From JAXLXE01 sp046328115 (GTDB lineage Bacteria > Chloroflexota > UBA6077 > JACCZL01), in the NCBI GenBank assembly GCA_046328115.1, contig JAXLXE010000001.1:558001-622000 (forward strand): a stretch of 64,000 nt of DNA. Reading direction: 5' to 3'. The notes under the pieces are model-generated. The model searched no databases. It saw nothing but the letters and a program-made list of their open reading frames with translations, and had not been told where the DNA came from. Shown piece by piece: positions 1 to 7,885 of the stretch (the stretch's first letter is position 1; each line of letters starts with the position of its first letter). The translations under genes and the position numbers were made by a program.

Positions 1-7
1 ACAAATG

Positions 8-36
8 TGCTATAGTTCCGCGAGACACCCAGGAGG
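8..36 (+). promoter_or_regulatory. recA promoter -10 and Shine-Dalgarno
   Basis: An extended -10 element, TGC followed by TATAGT, lies at 8-16. A strong Shine-Dalgarno AGGAGG is at 31-36. The ATG at 37 directly abuts this SD and cannot be used with it, while the ATG at 46 has a 9-base spacing, so the SD decides the start of recA. The -35 region would lie off the window edge. No SOS box is visible in the few bases present. Confidence 0.55.
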
Positions 37-45
37 ATGGCTGGC

Positions 46-1107
46 ATGGCCGAGAAGGACCGGGAGCGCGCGCTAGACCTCGCCGTCGCCCAGATCGAGA
101 AGCAGTTCGGCAAGGGCTCCATCATGAAGCTCGGCGATGCGTACACGCGCATGAAGGTGGAGGCCATCCCCACCGGCGCCATCGGCCTGGACATTGCGCT
201 GGGGGTGGGCGGCGTGCCGCGCGGTCGGATCATTGAGGTGTTCGGCCCAGAGTCCTCGGGTAAGACGACGCTGGTCCAGCACATCATCGCCGAGGCGCAG
301 AGAGCCGGCGGGGTAGCGGCGCTGATCGACGCGGAGCACGCGCTCGACCCGGTCTACGCCCGCAACTGCGGCGTGAACATCGATGACCTGTTCATCTCCC
401 AGCCGGACACGGGCGAACAGGGACTGGAGATCGCCGAGGCGCTCGTGCGCAGCGGCGCGTTGGACGTGGTGGCGATTGACTCCGTGGCGGCGCTCGTGCC
501 GCGGGCAGAGCTCGAGGGCGACATGGGGGATGCGCACGTGGGTCTGCAGGCGCGACTGATGTCCCAGGCGCTGCGCAAGCTCACCGGAGCGATCAGCCGA
601 TCAAAGACGTCCGTGGTCTTCACCAACCAGCTTCGCGAGAAGGTTGGTGTGATGTTCGGCAACCCGGAGACGACGCCCGGCGGCCGAGCCATGAAGTTCT
701 ATGCCTCGGTTCGCCTGGACGTGCGGCGGACCGACTCCATCAAGCAGGGGACGGACGTCATTGGCAGCCGCACCAAGGTCCGCGTGGTGAAGAACAAGGT
801 TGCGCCACCGTTCAAGGTTGCCGAGTTCGACATCCTCTACAACGAGGGCATCTCCAAAGAGGGCAGCCTGCTCGACCTGGGCGTGGACATGAACATCGTC
901 CGCAAGTCAGGCGCGTTCTTCACGTTCGATGAGACGCGGCTTGGCCAGGGGCGCGAGAACGCGCGCGAGTTTCTGCGTCGCCACACCGACGTTCGAGACG
1001 AGATAGAACGCCAGATCCGGGCGCGAGCGCTGGCCGACAAGAACGGCACCGATCCGGCGCAGGCCAATGGCGCGGTGCCCGAAGACGACATCGAAGACGC
1101 GTTCTAG
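46..1107 (+). CDS. recA: RecA recombinase
   Basis: RecA forms the ATP-dependent filament on single-stranded DNA that drives homologous recombination and triggers LexA self-cleavage. From the ATG at 46 the protein has 353 residues, the family's usual size. Walker A GPESSGKTT is at residues 67-75, followed by the LIDAEHALDP segment, the VVAIDSVAALVP Walker B region, and the L2 DNA-binding stretch TNQLREKVGVMFGNPETTPGGRA. The C-terminal tail is acidic (PEDDIEDAF), typical of the autoregulatory RecA tail. An in-frame ATG at 37 exists but touches the Shine-Dalgarno, so 46 is preferred. recX follows after 5 bases. Identification is certain. Confidence 0.98.
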   Translation: MAEKDRERALDLAVAQIEKQFGKGSIMKLGDAYTRMKVEAIPTGAIGLDIALGVGGVPRGRIIEVFGPESSGKTTLVQHIIAEAQRAGGVAALIDAEHALDPVYARNCGVNIDDLFISQPDTGEQGLEIAEALVRSGALDVVAIDSVAALVPRAELEGDMGDAHVGLQARLMSQALRKLTGAISRSKTSVVFTNQLREKVGVMFGNPETTPGGRAMKFYASVRLDVRRTDSIKQGTDVIGSRTKVRVVKNKVAPPFKVAEFDILYNEGISKEGSLLDLGVDMNIVRKSGAFFTFDETRLGQGRENAREFLRRHTDVRDEIERQIRARALADKNGTDPAQANGAVPEDDIEDAF

Positions 1108-1112
1108 CCAGG

Positions 1113-1628
1113 GTGCCTTCGGTGCGAATCCGCCGCCACCGACGTCCCTCAGAACCGGCAACAGGGTCCCAGGGCGAGCCCGGTGACGTCCTCGCTCGGT
1201 GCCTGGACGCCGCGTATCGGTATCTCGCGGCCCGTCCCCGCAGCGAGCTCGAGCTACGGCATCGCCTAGCCCGGGTGACGAGCGACGGCGCCATGGTCAG
1301 CGCGTGTATCGAGCGACTCCGCGAACAGCGACTTGCTGACGATAGTGCCTTTGCGACGTTCTGGGTGGATCAGCGGCAATCGCACAATCCGCGGTCGAGG
1401 GCGGCGCTTCGGCACGAGCTGCGGTCCAAGGGCATCCGCGGCGAGATCGCGGAGGCCGGCCTGGAGTCTTGCGACGACCGAACGGCGGCGACCTCAGCCG
1501 CCCGTCGGTACCTGCACCGCGTTGAAGGTATCGACCGGACGACCGCGTTGCGACGGCTGGCCGGCTACCTGGTCCGCCGCGGCTTTAGCCACGGACTCGC
1601 GGCGCACGTGGCGGCCGGCCTGCTCTAA
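1113..1628 (+). CDS. recX: RecX regulatory protein
   Basis: RecX binds the RecA filament and limits its activity. This 171-residue protein starts with GTG and shows the three-helix RecX repeats: the first around RYLAARPRSELELRHRL, the second around SAFATFWVDQRQ and the RSRAALRHELRSKGI segment, and a C-terminal LAGYLVRRGFSHGLAAHV block. It begins 5 bases after recA ends, the usual recA-recX arrangement, and is probably translated from the same mRNA. The roughly 25 N-terminal residues before DVLARCLDAAYRYLA are basic and low in conservation, so a later start is possible. Family membership is clear from sequence and position. Confidence 0.9.
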   Translation: MPSVRIRRHRRPSEPATGSQGEPGDVLARCLDAAYRYLAARPRSELELRHRLARVTSDGAMVSACIERLREQRLADDSAFATFWVDQRQSHNPRSRAALRHELRSKGIRGEIAEAGLESCDDRTAATSAARRYLHRVEGIDRTTALRRLAGYLVRRGFSHGLAAHVAAGLL

Positions 1629-1650
1629 GGCGACCCTGCGCGACGAGCGT

Positions 1651-1665
1651 GCCACGGGGCGTGGC
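1651..1665. terminator. hairpin between convergent recX and glnA
   Basis: GCCACG-GGG-CGTGGC forms a 6-bp stem with a 3-base loop in the 37-bp gap between two convergent genes. No U-tract follows on either strand. It probably serves as a short bidirectional 3'-end structure. Confidence 0.45.
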
Positions 1666-3024
1666 CTAATACGTCTGTAGGTAGCGCTTCAGCTCCCAGG
1701 GGGAGACCTGCTTGCGGTACTCGTCCCACTCCGCGTTCTTGGCGTCCACGAACCACTCGTACACGTGATCGCCAAGCGCACCCCTGACCACCTCATCCTC
1801 TGCCAGAGCGTCCAGGGCCTGGCCGAGCGTCCCTGGCAGGGTACCGATGGCGTACTTGGACATCATCTGATCGTCGAACTGGTACAGGTCTTCCTCGACG
1901 GGCCGCGGCGGATTCAGCTCCCGGCGGATCCCGTCAAGCCCCGCGGCGAGCATCACCGCGAACGCCAGGTAGGGGTTGCAGCTTGGGTCCGGACAACGGA
2001 GCTCGATCCGTGCAGACTCGGGCTTGCTCTTGCTGGCCTGCGGAACTCTGATCAGCGCTGAGCGATTGATCCGGGCCCAGCTCACGTAGACAGGGGCCTC
2101 AAAACCGGGCACGAGCCTTTTGTACGAATTGACCAATGGCGCCAGGACCGCCGACATTCCACGGGCGTGGTGAAGCTGGCCGGCGATGAAGTGTTTGGCG
2201 ACGGTGGACAGGCCGTATTCATCGTGATCGTCGTGGAAGAGGTTATCGCCAGTCCTCGCGTCCGCCAGGCTCTGGTGACAGTGCATGCCGGACCCGTTCA
2301 TGCCGAAGAATGGCTTGGGCATGAAGGTGGCGTACAGGCCGTGGCGTTCCGCGATGGCCTTCAGGGTGACGCGAACGGCGACGGCGTTGTCCGCGGTCTG
2401 GAGCGCCGGACCGTACTTGAAGTCGATCTCATGCTGACCAATGGCGACTTCGTGGTGGCTGGTCTCCACCTGGATCCCCTGCTCCTCGATGGCGTTGACC
2501 ATCTCTTGCCGCACGGCGGCGGCCTGGTCGGTGGTGACGTCAAAGTAGCCGCCTTGATCGTGCGGCAGTGGCTCCGGTCGCTTGCCCTCATCGGTCCGGA
2601 GCAGGAAGAACTCCATCTCCGGGCTGATCTGGTAGCGGAATCCCATGGCGGCGGCCTCGTCCAGTTGACGGCGAAGCACGCGGCGTGGGTCGCCATCGAA
2701 CGGCTCGCCGGCTGGGGTGAAGACATCGCAGACGACCCGCGCGGTGGGACTGGGCCCGGTGCTCCACGGGATCTCGGTGAACGTGGAGAGGTCCGGCGCC
2801 AGGAACATATCGCTTTCGTGGATCCGCGAGAATCCCTCCACGGATGAGCCATCGAACCAGATCCCGTGCTCCAGGGCGTCGTTCAACTTGTGGAGCGGAA
2901 TGGTGACCGCCTTGACGATGCCGAGGATGTCGGTGAACTGCAGGTTGACGAAGCGGATATTGCGCTCCTCAGCTTGCCTCAGAACCGACTCGCGAAGGTC
3001 ATTGTTCGAATCAGCGTGGGTCAT
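1666..3024 (-). CDS. glnA: Glutamine synthetase type I
   Basis: It makes glutamine from glutamate, ammonia and ATP. The 452-residue product has the GSI landmarks in order: the DGSSVEGF loop, the metal-binding PEMEFF, the MPKPFFGMNGSGMHCHQSL active-site block, the NSYKRLVPGFEAP ATP-site motif, and RIELRCPDPSCNPYLAFAVMLAAGLDGI. At about 450 residues and without an obvious adenylylation-site region (the C-terminus ends in WELKRYLQTY), it looks like the shorter GSI-alpha form, which in other bacteria is controlled by feedback and regulators and not by adenylylation. Its start codon lies inside the end of the upstream PucR-type gene (14-bp overlap), so the two are almost certainly co-transcribed and translationally coupled. 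It is convergent with recX. Confidence 0.97.
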   Translation of the reverse strand: MTHADSNNDLRESVLRQAEERNIRFVNLQFTDILGIVKAVTIPLHKLNDALEHGIWFDGSSVEGFSRIHESDMFLAPDLSTFTEIPWSTGPSPTARVVCDVFTPAGEPFDGDPRRVLRRQLDEAAAMGFRYQISPEMEFFLLRTDEGKRPEPLPHDQGGYFDVTTDQAAAVRQEMVNAIEEQGIQVETSHHEVAIGQHEIDFKYGPALQTADNAVAVRVTLKAIAERHGLYATFMPKPFFGMNGSGMHCHQSLADARTGDNLFHDDHDEYGLSTVAKHFIAGQLHHARGMSAVLAPLVNSYKRLVPGFEAPVYVSWARINRSALIRVPQASKSKPESARIELRCPDPSCNPYLAFAVMLAAGLDGIRRELNPPRPVEEDLYQFDDQMMSKYAIGTLPGTLGQALDALAEDEVVRGALGDHVYEWFVDAKNAEWDEYRKQVSPWELKRYLQTY

Positions 3025-4741
3025 TGCGATTGCCTCCGGTGGTGGCGACTTGTCGGGGGGACTGGCGAGGTGGGATCGAGGGCACCACCTCGATGGGCCG
3101 CCGACCGATGGCGCGGCCGATCTTCAGCGCGACCTGCAGCGCGAGGCGCGTCTCGGGGTCGTCGAGATCGACGCCCAGCACCTGACGAGCGCGCTCGAGA
3201 CGGTACAGCAGCGTGTTTCGGTGCAGATGCAGCCGCTGGGCCGTCCGCACGTGGTTTCCGTGGTTCTCGAAGAACGCTTCAATGGTGTTGACGAGCTCGG
3301 CACCCTGTCGCTCGTCGTGCGCCTGCAATCTTCCCAGGAGGTCGTCGTAGAACGCGGCGAGCTCGGGATTCTCGCGAAGCTGAAACAGCAGGCGCTGCAC
3401 GCCGAGCTCCTCGAAGTGGACGATCCGTCCGCCTCCCAGGAGCAATCTGCCGATCGAGAGCGCCTGGTCCGCCTCGCGATAGGAGCTGGCCAGTCCAGGC
3501 ACGCCGGCCTGGGCACGGCCCGCACCCACGGTGATGAGCATACGCGGGAAGGCGCGGGCGAGCTCTACGGAGATTCGGTCTGCCAGCTTCCGGGCACCCT
3601 CGCGGTCGAGCGTGGGCTCGCAGGGGATCGCGAGGGTCAACACGCCGTGGTGCTCACGGGTGAGCGCTTCCGCGGCGAAGCGCGGGAGCTCGACGCGCAA
3701 GGCGTCCAGCCAGGGAGGCCGCGACTGCCGAACGGGCTCCGCGACTTTGTCTGGCTCATCAACCGAGATGGCGAACACCACGTGGGCGCGATCGAGGTCG
3801 TGTCCCATCCAGCGGGCGCGGGAGACCATCGCTTCTTCAGACGGGTATGCGCCTGAGAGCAGGTCATCGAAGAAGTCGCCCTGAAGGCGTAGCTGGGCCT
3901 CCGTCACGGCCCGCTGCTTGGCCAGCTCGATCCCCAGGACGCGGGCAGCGCGGTCAGCGATCTGGGCATCTACGTCCGAGAGCTGCGCTGAGCCGATGAG
4001 GACGAGGTGACCGGCCGGGGTGTCACGCAGCGCCAGCGGCACCGCCAACGCCACATCCGCTCCGACGGGCAACGTGAACGTACCCGCGCGCGACGCCCCG
4101 AGCCGCGGTCCCCGAGCCAGCAGAGAACTCCCAACGGCGGCGCCGACGGCGCGCGCCTCGTCAGAGTCTGGCGCCGTGGCAAGCACTCGGAAGTACTCGT
4201 CCAGAACGGCAGCCTGTCGGCCCGTGACCGTGGCGATCTCCTGTGCGAGAAACGCGATGCCGCGGTCATCGATCAACGATGCCAACAACCGCTCGTACAC
4301 CTGCTCAACTCGACGCCGCACCTGCGCTTCACGATCAACGATCAGGCTGATCACGGCCCGTTCAGCATCCACCAGAGCTGCGCCGTCCGGGATACGAAAC
4401 AGGGGGACCTTCAAGCGTTCCGCGGTGGCGACCGCCGGATCAGGTGGCTCACCAGATACGACGAATCCGACGACTCCCGCACCGGCCAGGTCCTCGATCA
4501 TTCGGTCCAACGCCCGGGCGACCCCGCCACCGATGGACAACAGCACGATCTCGCCTGCTTCTCCGCCGATAGTGGTGGGACGGGGGCCGAGTAGCCTTGC
4601 CCAGAACGCGCGGCGGCCGAGCTGGTCTTGGGCAGCAAGCACAATGGTCCCTGGCGGCAGAGCGAAGCGGAAGACCTCGCCGAGGGTGACGGAGAACTCC
4701 GTGGGCCGGCCGGTGGCATCCGGCACCAGCGCAATTGACAT
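3011..4741 (-). CDS. PucR-family transcriptional regulator
   Basis: A protein of 576 residues with the PucR architecture: an N-terminal PucR sensor domain (about residues 10-130), a central GGDEF-like degenerate region (about 290-420), and a C-terminal helix-turn-helix (AQRLHLHRNTLLYRLERARQVLG, about 505-530) of the PucR/CdaR type. Known relatives control purine catabolism or other nitrogen-scavenging genes. Here the gene overlaps glnA by 14 bp, so a role in nitrogen control is inferred. Two in-frame ATGs occur, at 4750 and 4741. The first overlaps the predicted -10 element, so the ATG at 4741 is chosen. That places it about 7 bases after the -10 and implies a leaderless mRNA. The effector ligand is unknown. 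Confidence 0.85.
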   Translation of the reverse strand: MSIALVPDATGRPTEFSVTLGEVFRFALPPGTIVLAAQDQLGRRAFWARLLGPRPTTIGGEAGEIVLLSIGGGVARALDRMIEDLAGAGVVGFVVSGEPPDPAVATAERLKVPLFRIPDGAALVDAERAVISLIVDREAQVRRRVEQVYERLLASLIDDRGIAFLAQEIATVTGRQAAVLDEYFRVLATAPDSDEARAVGAAVGSSLLARGPRLGASRAGTFTLPVGADVALAVPLALRDTPAGHLVLIGSAQLSDVDAQIADRAARVLGIELAKQRAVTEAQLRLQGDFFDDLLSGAYPSEEAMVSRARWMGHDLDRAHVVFAISVDEPDKVAEPVRQSRPPWLDALRVELPRFAAEALTREHHGVLTLAIPCEPTLDREGARKLADRISVELARAFPRMLITVGAGRAQAGVPGLASSYREADQALSIGRLLLGGGRIVHFEELGVQRLLFQLRENPELAAFYDDLLGRLQAHDERQGAELVNTIEAFFENHGNHVRTAQRLHLHRNTLLYRLERARQVLGVDLDDPETRLALQVALKIGRAIGRRPIEVVPSIPPRQSPRQVATTGGNRNDPR

Positions 4742-4748
4742 GGCGGGC

Positions 4749-4778
4749 ATTGTGCAGAGTGAACAAGGCTGACGTCAA
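4749..4778 (-). promoter_or_regulatory. pucR-glnA promoter, predicted leaderless
   Basis: On the minus strand, TTGACG (4778-4773), an 18-base spacer and CACAAT (4754-4749) are followed 7 bases later by the ATG at 4741. Transcription should start on or next to the start codon. No Shine-Dalgarno is present upstream of either ATG. Confidence 0.5.
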
Positions 4779-4798
4779 CCGCGGCCGGCGCGGAAGCG

Positions 4799-4828
4799 TT
4801 GCGACGAGGCACCGGCAGTCGCCATAAT
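4799..4828 (+). promoter_or_regulatory. candidate pyr operon promoter
   Basis: TTGCGA (4799-4804), an 18-base spacer and CATAAT (4823-4828) form a plausible sigma-70 promoter. It would start the transcript near 4835, just upstream of the PyrR-binding loop. Confidence 0.35.
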
Positions 4829-4858
4829 CTGGCCGACACGGTCGCAGTTGACCGCACC

Positions 4859-4890
4859 CCTTTAAGCCTGGCCCCGTGAGACCAGAAAGG
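4859..4890 (+). promoter_or_regulatory. PyrR-binding RNA loop in the pyr leader
   Basis: The leader can fold as a lower stem CCUUU/AAAGG (4859-4863 with 4886-4890), a 5'-side bulge AAGC, and an upper stem CUGG/CCAG (4868-4871 with 4882-4885). Above that sit one C-A mismatch and a closing C-G pair under the hexaloop CCGUGA (4874-4879). This matches the known PyrR recognition element, which has a CNGNGA hexaloop, an asymmetric internal bulge and the CCUUUAA...AAGG lower stem. It stands directly in front of pyrR. UMP-bound PyrR would be expected to bind here and reduce operon expression. Whether this acts by attenuation or by blocking translation is not clear, as no U-tract terminator follows. 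Confidence 0.7.
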
Positions 4891-4950
4891 TGGATGCGTG
4901 TTCGAGCCACGCCCTCAAGATCCGCGCCTGCACGCTTCGGACATGGCTTC

Positions 4951-5553
4951 GTGAGCGGACCGAGCGCAGGCCGTTCTGACGCAGCCGGCGGCACTACGCT
5001 GCTGATGAGCGCGGACGACATCCGACGCGCGCTGACCCGGATGGCGCACGAGATCATCGAGCGCAATGAAGGCGTGGGCGATGTGACGCTGGTGGGCGTG
5101 CGCACGCGCGGTGTCCCGATTGCCCACCGTCTCGCCCGCCTCATCTCGGAGTTCGAGTCCACAACGGTCAGGGCTGGCGAGCTGGACGCCACGCTGTATC
5201 GAGACGATCTGGACCGTCGGCTCAAACCGCCCACCGGCCGCACGCAACTGCCACACCCGATCGACGGGCGCGTCGTGGTGCTGATCGACGACGTGCTGTA
5301 CACGGGCAGGACGGTGCGCGCCTCGATTGACGCGCTCGTGGAGTATGGCCGGCCGCGGGCCATCCAGCTACTCGCACTGATTGACCGCGGTCATCGCGAG
5401 CTCCCCATCCGAGCGGATTACGTGGGAAAGAACGTGCCCACATCGAGGAGCGAATCAGTCCTGGTCTGCCTTGAAGAGATCGATGGACGGGACGAGGTGG
5501 TGTTGGCAAAGCCATCGACCGTTCCACGGCCACCACAGCGAGGGTCCTCATGA
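4951..5553 (+). CDS. pyrR: PyrR, pyrimidine operon regulator / uracil phosphoribosyltransferase
   Basis: PyrR is an RNA-binding attenuation protein of the phosphoribosyltransferase fold that senses UMP and may have uracil phosphoribosyltransferase activity. The family core begins at SADDIRRALTRMAHEIIERN; the PRPP loop VVVLIDDVLYTGRTVRAS and the late DRGHRELPIRADYVGKNVPTS segment are intact. The open frame extends back to 4876, inside the PyrR-binding hairpin. Family members start about 10 residues before the core, so the GTG at 4951 is chosen (200 aa). ATG 4894, three bases after AGAAAGG, and ATG 5005 are alternatives. No start has a good SD. The stop overlaps the pyrB ATG (ATGA). Confidence 0.88.
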   Translation: MSGPSAGRSDAAGGTTLLMSADDIRRALTRMAHEIIERNEGVGDVTLVGVRTRGVPIAHRLARLISEFESTTVRAGELDATLYRDDLDRRLKPPTGRTQLPHPIDGRVVVLIDDVLYTGRTVRASIDALVEYGRPRAIQLLALIDRGHRELPIRADYVGKNVPTSRSESVLVCLEEIDGRDEVVLAKPSTVPRPPQRGSS

Positions 5554-6590
5554 CGGTAGCGGAGAAGCCCAGCCTGAGCAGCAGCGATTCTCTTGGCATT
5601 CTGGATCGTCCGGCCTGGCCCGGGCGGCGGCACGTGCTCGACCTCGATGACTTCTCCGTTGGCGAGATTCTCGCGGTGCTCGACACCGCGGCGGCGATGA
5701 AGGAGATCCTGTCGCGCCCGGTGAAGAAGCTTCCGACGCTTCGGGGGAAGACGATCGTCACGATGTTCTACGAGGCCAGCACGCGGACCCGGGTCTCGTT
5801 TGAGGTGGCGGCGAAGATTCTGGGTGCGGACGCCGTAAACGTGACCGCCTCCACGAGCAGCGCCACCAAGGGTGAATCGCTGATCGACACCGTTCGCACG
5901 CTGCGAGCGATCGGCGCCGACATCGTGGTGATGCGGCATCCGCAGAGTGGCGCGCCGTGGGTGGCTGCCGATCAGGTGGACAGTTCTGTGATCAATGGGG
6001 GAGACGGGTGGCATGCGCACCCCACTCAGGCGCTGCTGGACGTGTTCACCGTCCGCGAGACGCTGGGGCGAGTGAAGGACGTGAAGGTCACGATCCTGGG
6101 GGACATTCTGCACAGCAGGGTTGCCCGCTCGGCCGCCTGGGCCTTCACGAAGCTTGGCGCGGAGCTCACGTTCTGCGGCCCACCAACGCTGATGCCGCGA
6201 AGCTGGGTGGCCGATCCCGCCAGTATGCCGTGGCCGGCGCGGGTCTGCGAGCGGGTGGAGGACGGACTGGCCGGCGCGGACGTGGTGATGACACTGCGGC
6301 TTCAGCGCGAACGCCAGTCGGGAGGGCTGATCGGCAGCCTTCGCGAGTACTCGCGCCAGTATGGACTTAGCCAGGAACGCCTCAGACTCACCCGCGACTC
6401 CGCGCTGGTGATGCACCCCGGGCCGATGAACGAGGGTGTGGAGATCGCGCCGGACGTGGCACGAGGCGCCCAGTCGGTGATCGAGCAGCAGGTGACGAAC
6501 GGCGTCGCGATCCGCATGGCGCTGCTGTACCTGCTGTCCACCGGTTCGATGGCCGCGGACTCATCCGATCGCCTGGCGGAGGTGGTTTGA
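5550..6590 (+). CDS. pyrB: Aspartate carbamoyltransferase catalytic subunit
   Basis: It catalyses carbamoyl phosphate + aspartate to carbamoyl-aspartate, the first committed step of pyrimidine synthesis. The 346-residue protein has the carbamoyl-phosphate loop FYEASTRTR, the KGES motif (TSSATKGESLID), HPTQALLD, GDILHSRVARS, and the HPGPMNEG aspartate-domain motif. It carries a roughly 25-residue N-terminal extension rich in Ser and Pro before the first structured segment. There is no pyrI regulatory subunit in the operon, so it probably acts as the catalytic trimer, perhaps complexed with dihydroorotase from the next gene, as in other bacteria. It overlaps pyrR by 4 bp. Confidence 0.97.
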   Translation: MTVAEKPSLSSSDSLGILDRPAWPGRRHVLDLDDFSVGEILAVLDTAAAMKEILSRPVKKLPTLRGKTIVTMFYEASTRTRVSFEVAAKILGADAVNVTASTSSATKGESLIDTVRTLRAIGADIVVMRHPQSGAPWVAADQVDSSVINGGDGWHAHPTQALLDVFTVRETLGRVKDVKVTILGDILHSRVARSAAWAFTKLGAELTFCGPPTLMPRSWVADPASMPWPARVCERVEDGLAGADVVMTLRLQRERQSGGLIGSLREYSRQYGLSQERLRLTRDSALVMHPGPMNEGVEIAPDVARGAQSVIEQQVTNGVAIRMALLYLLSTGSMAADSSDRLAEVV

Positions 6591-6592
6591 GG

Positions 6593-7885
6593 ATGGCGAC
6601 GCGCATCCGCATTCGTGGTGGGAGGGTGGTGGACCCGGCAGCCGGCGTGGACGGCGTTCGGGACATAGTCTTCGAGGGCGGTCTGCTCGTGAGCGCGGAA
6701 GATGCGCGGCCCGGTGAACGCGTGCTGGACGCGGCCGGGCTGATCGTAGCGCCGGGCTTCATCGACCTGCACTGCCACTTGCGCGAGCCGGGGTTCGAAT
6801 ACAAGGAGACGGTGGCGACGGGCACGGCCGCCGCCGCCGCGGGTGGATTCACGACGGTCTGCGCCATGCCGAACACGAATCCGACGGCCGATACGGCCTC
6901 GGACATCGAGTGGCTGCTGGCCTGCGCGCGGCGAGACGCGGTGGTGCGGGTGCTCCCTATTGGGACTATTACCAAGCAACAGGCGGGGAAGGAGCTCTCG
7001 GAGCTGGCGGAGATGACGCAGGTTGGCGCGGTGGGGTTCTCTGACGATGGCCACCCGGTGACGAGCAATCGGCTGATGCGCAGCGCGCTGGCGTACAGCC
7101 GGGTTCTTGACCGACCGATCATCGACCACGCTGAGGACGAGGATCTGGTGAACGGGGGGGTGATGAACGAGGGCCGGGTGTCCGACGCGCTTGGCCTCCG
7201 TGGAGCGCCTCCTGAGGCCGAAGAGCTGGCGATAGCGCGGGACATCGCGCTGGCTCGGGCCACCGGCGGGCGTCTGCACATTGCCCACCTGAGCACGCGA
7301 GAGGGCGTGGACCTGGTTGGGCGGGCGAAGGCACGCGGCGTGCGCGTGACGGCCGAGGTGACGCCGCACCATCTCTTGCTTACGGAAGAGTGGATAGAGG
7401 GAAGCCGCGGACGCGGCATCCCCTTTGACACGGCCTGCCGAGTGAACCCGCCCTTGCGCACGGACGCGGACCGCGAGGCGCTGATCAACGGCCTGCTCGA
7501 CGGAACGATCGATGCGATTGCCACCGATCACGCGCCGCACAACGAAGTGGATAAGGCCTGTGAATTCGATCTGGCCGCCCCTGGCATCTCGGTCCTGGAG
7601 ACGGCGCTTGGGCTGCTGATGAAACTGGTGCACGCCGAGCGCGTGCCGCTCTCGCGCCTGATCCATGCCCTCACGGCGGGTCCGGCGGCCGCGTTCGGCA
7701 TCAGTGGCGGAACACTGCAGCCGGGATCCCGGGCAGACATCACGATGATAGATCCCTCGGCCGATTGGACCGTTGACGTTGACGCGTTCCGATCAAAGGG
7801 AAGGAACAGCCCGCTGCACGGCCAGCAGCTCAGAGGGCGGGTGGTCCGCACCATCGCGGCTGGAGAGGTGGTTTTCGAGCTGTGA
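6593..7885 (+). CDS. pyrC: Dihydroorotase
   Basis: It closes carbamoyl-aspartate to dihydroorotate. The type I (long, about 430-residue) amidohydrolase shows the metal-binding DLHCHLREPG near residue 60, MPNTNPT, the HAED block after the bridging position, HIAHLSTREGVD, EVTPHHLLLT, and the catalytic ATDHAPH segment, ending with SRADITMIDP. The usual carbamylated Lys position is occupied by Asp in GFSDDGHP, as is common in this class. ATG 6593 is preferred to the in-frame TTG at 6587, because a GGAGG at 6578-6582 lies 10 bases upstream of it. It starts 2 bases after pyrB and overlaps carA by 4 bp. Confidence 0.96.
   Translation: MATRIRIRGGRVVDPAAGVDGVRDIVFEGGLLVSAEDARPGERVLDAAGLIVAPGFIDLHCHLREPGFEYKETVATGTAAAAAGGFTTVCAMPNTNPTADTASDIEWLLACARRDAVVRVLPIGTITKQQAGKELSELAEMTQVGAVGFSDDGHPVTSNRLMRSALAYSRVLDRPIIDHAEDEDLVNGGVMNEGRVSDALGLRGAPPEAEELAIARDIALARATGGRLHIAHLSTREGVDLVGRAKARGVRVTAEVTPHHLLLTEEWIEGSRGRGIPFDTACRVNPPLRTDADREALINGLLDGTIDAIATDHAPHNEVDKACEFDLAAPGISVLETALGLLMKLVHAERVPLSRLIHALTAGPAAAFGISGGTLQPGSRADITMIDPSADWTVDVDAFRSKGRNSPLHGQQLRGRVVRTIAAGEVVFEL

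Noticed and set aside
37..45. recA start at ATG 37
   Set aside because: This ATG directly abuts the AGGAGG Shine-Dalgarno; the ATG at 46 has normal spacing and fits the family N-terminus.
2167..2847. 226-codon open frame on the plus strand opposite glnA
   Set aside because: Antisense shadow of a highly conserved GC-rich gene; no homology, no SD, and codon use mirrors the reverse of glnA.
6302..7666. 454-codon minus-strand open frame across pyrB-pyrC
   Set aside because: Antisense to two clear pyr genes, Arg/His-rich, no recognisable domain; a GC-content artefact.
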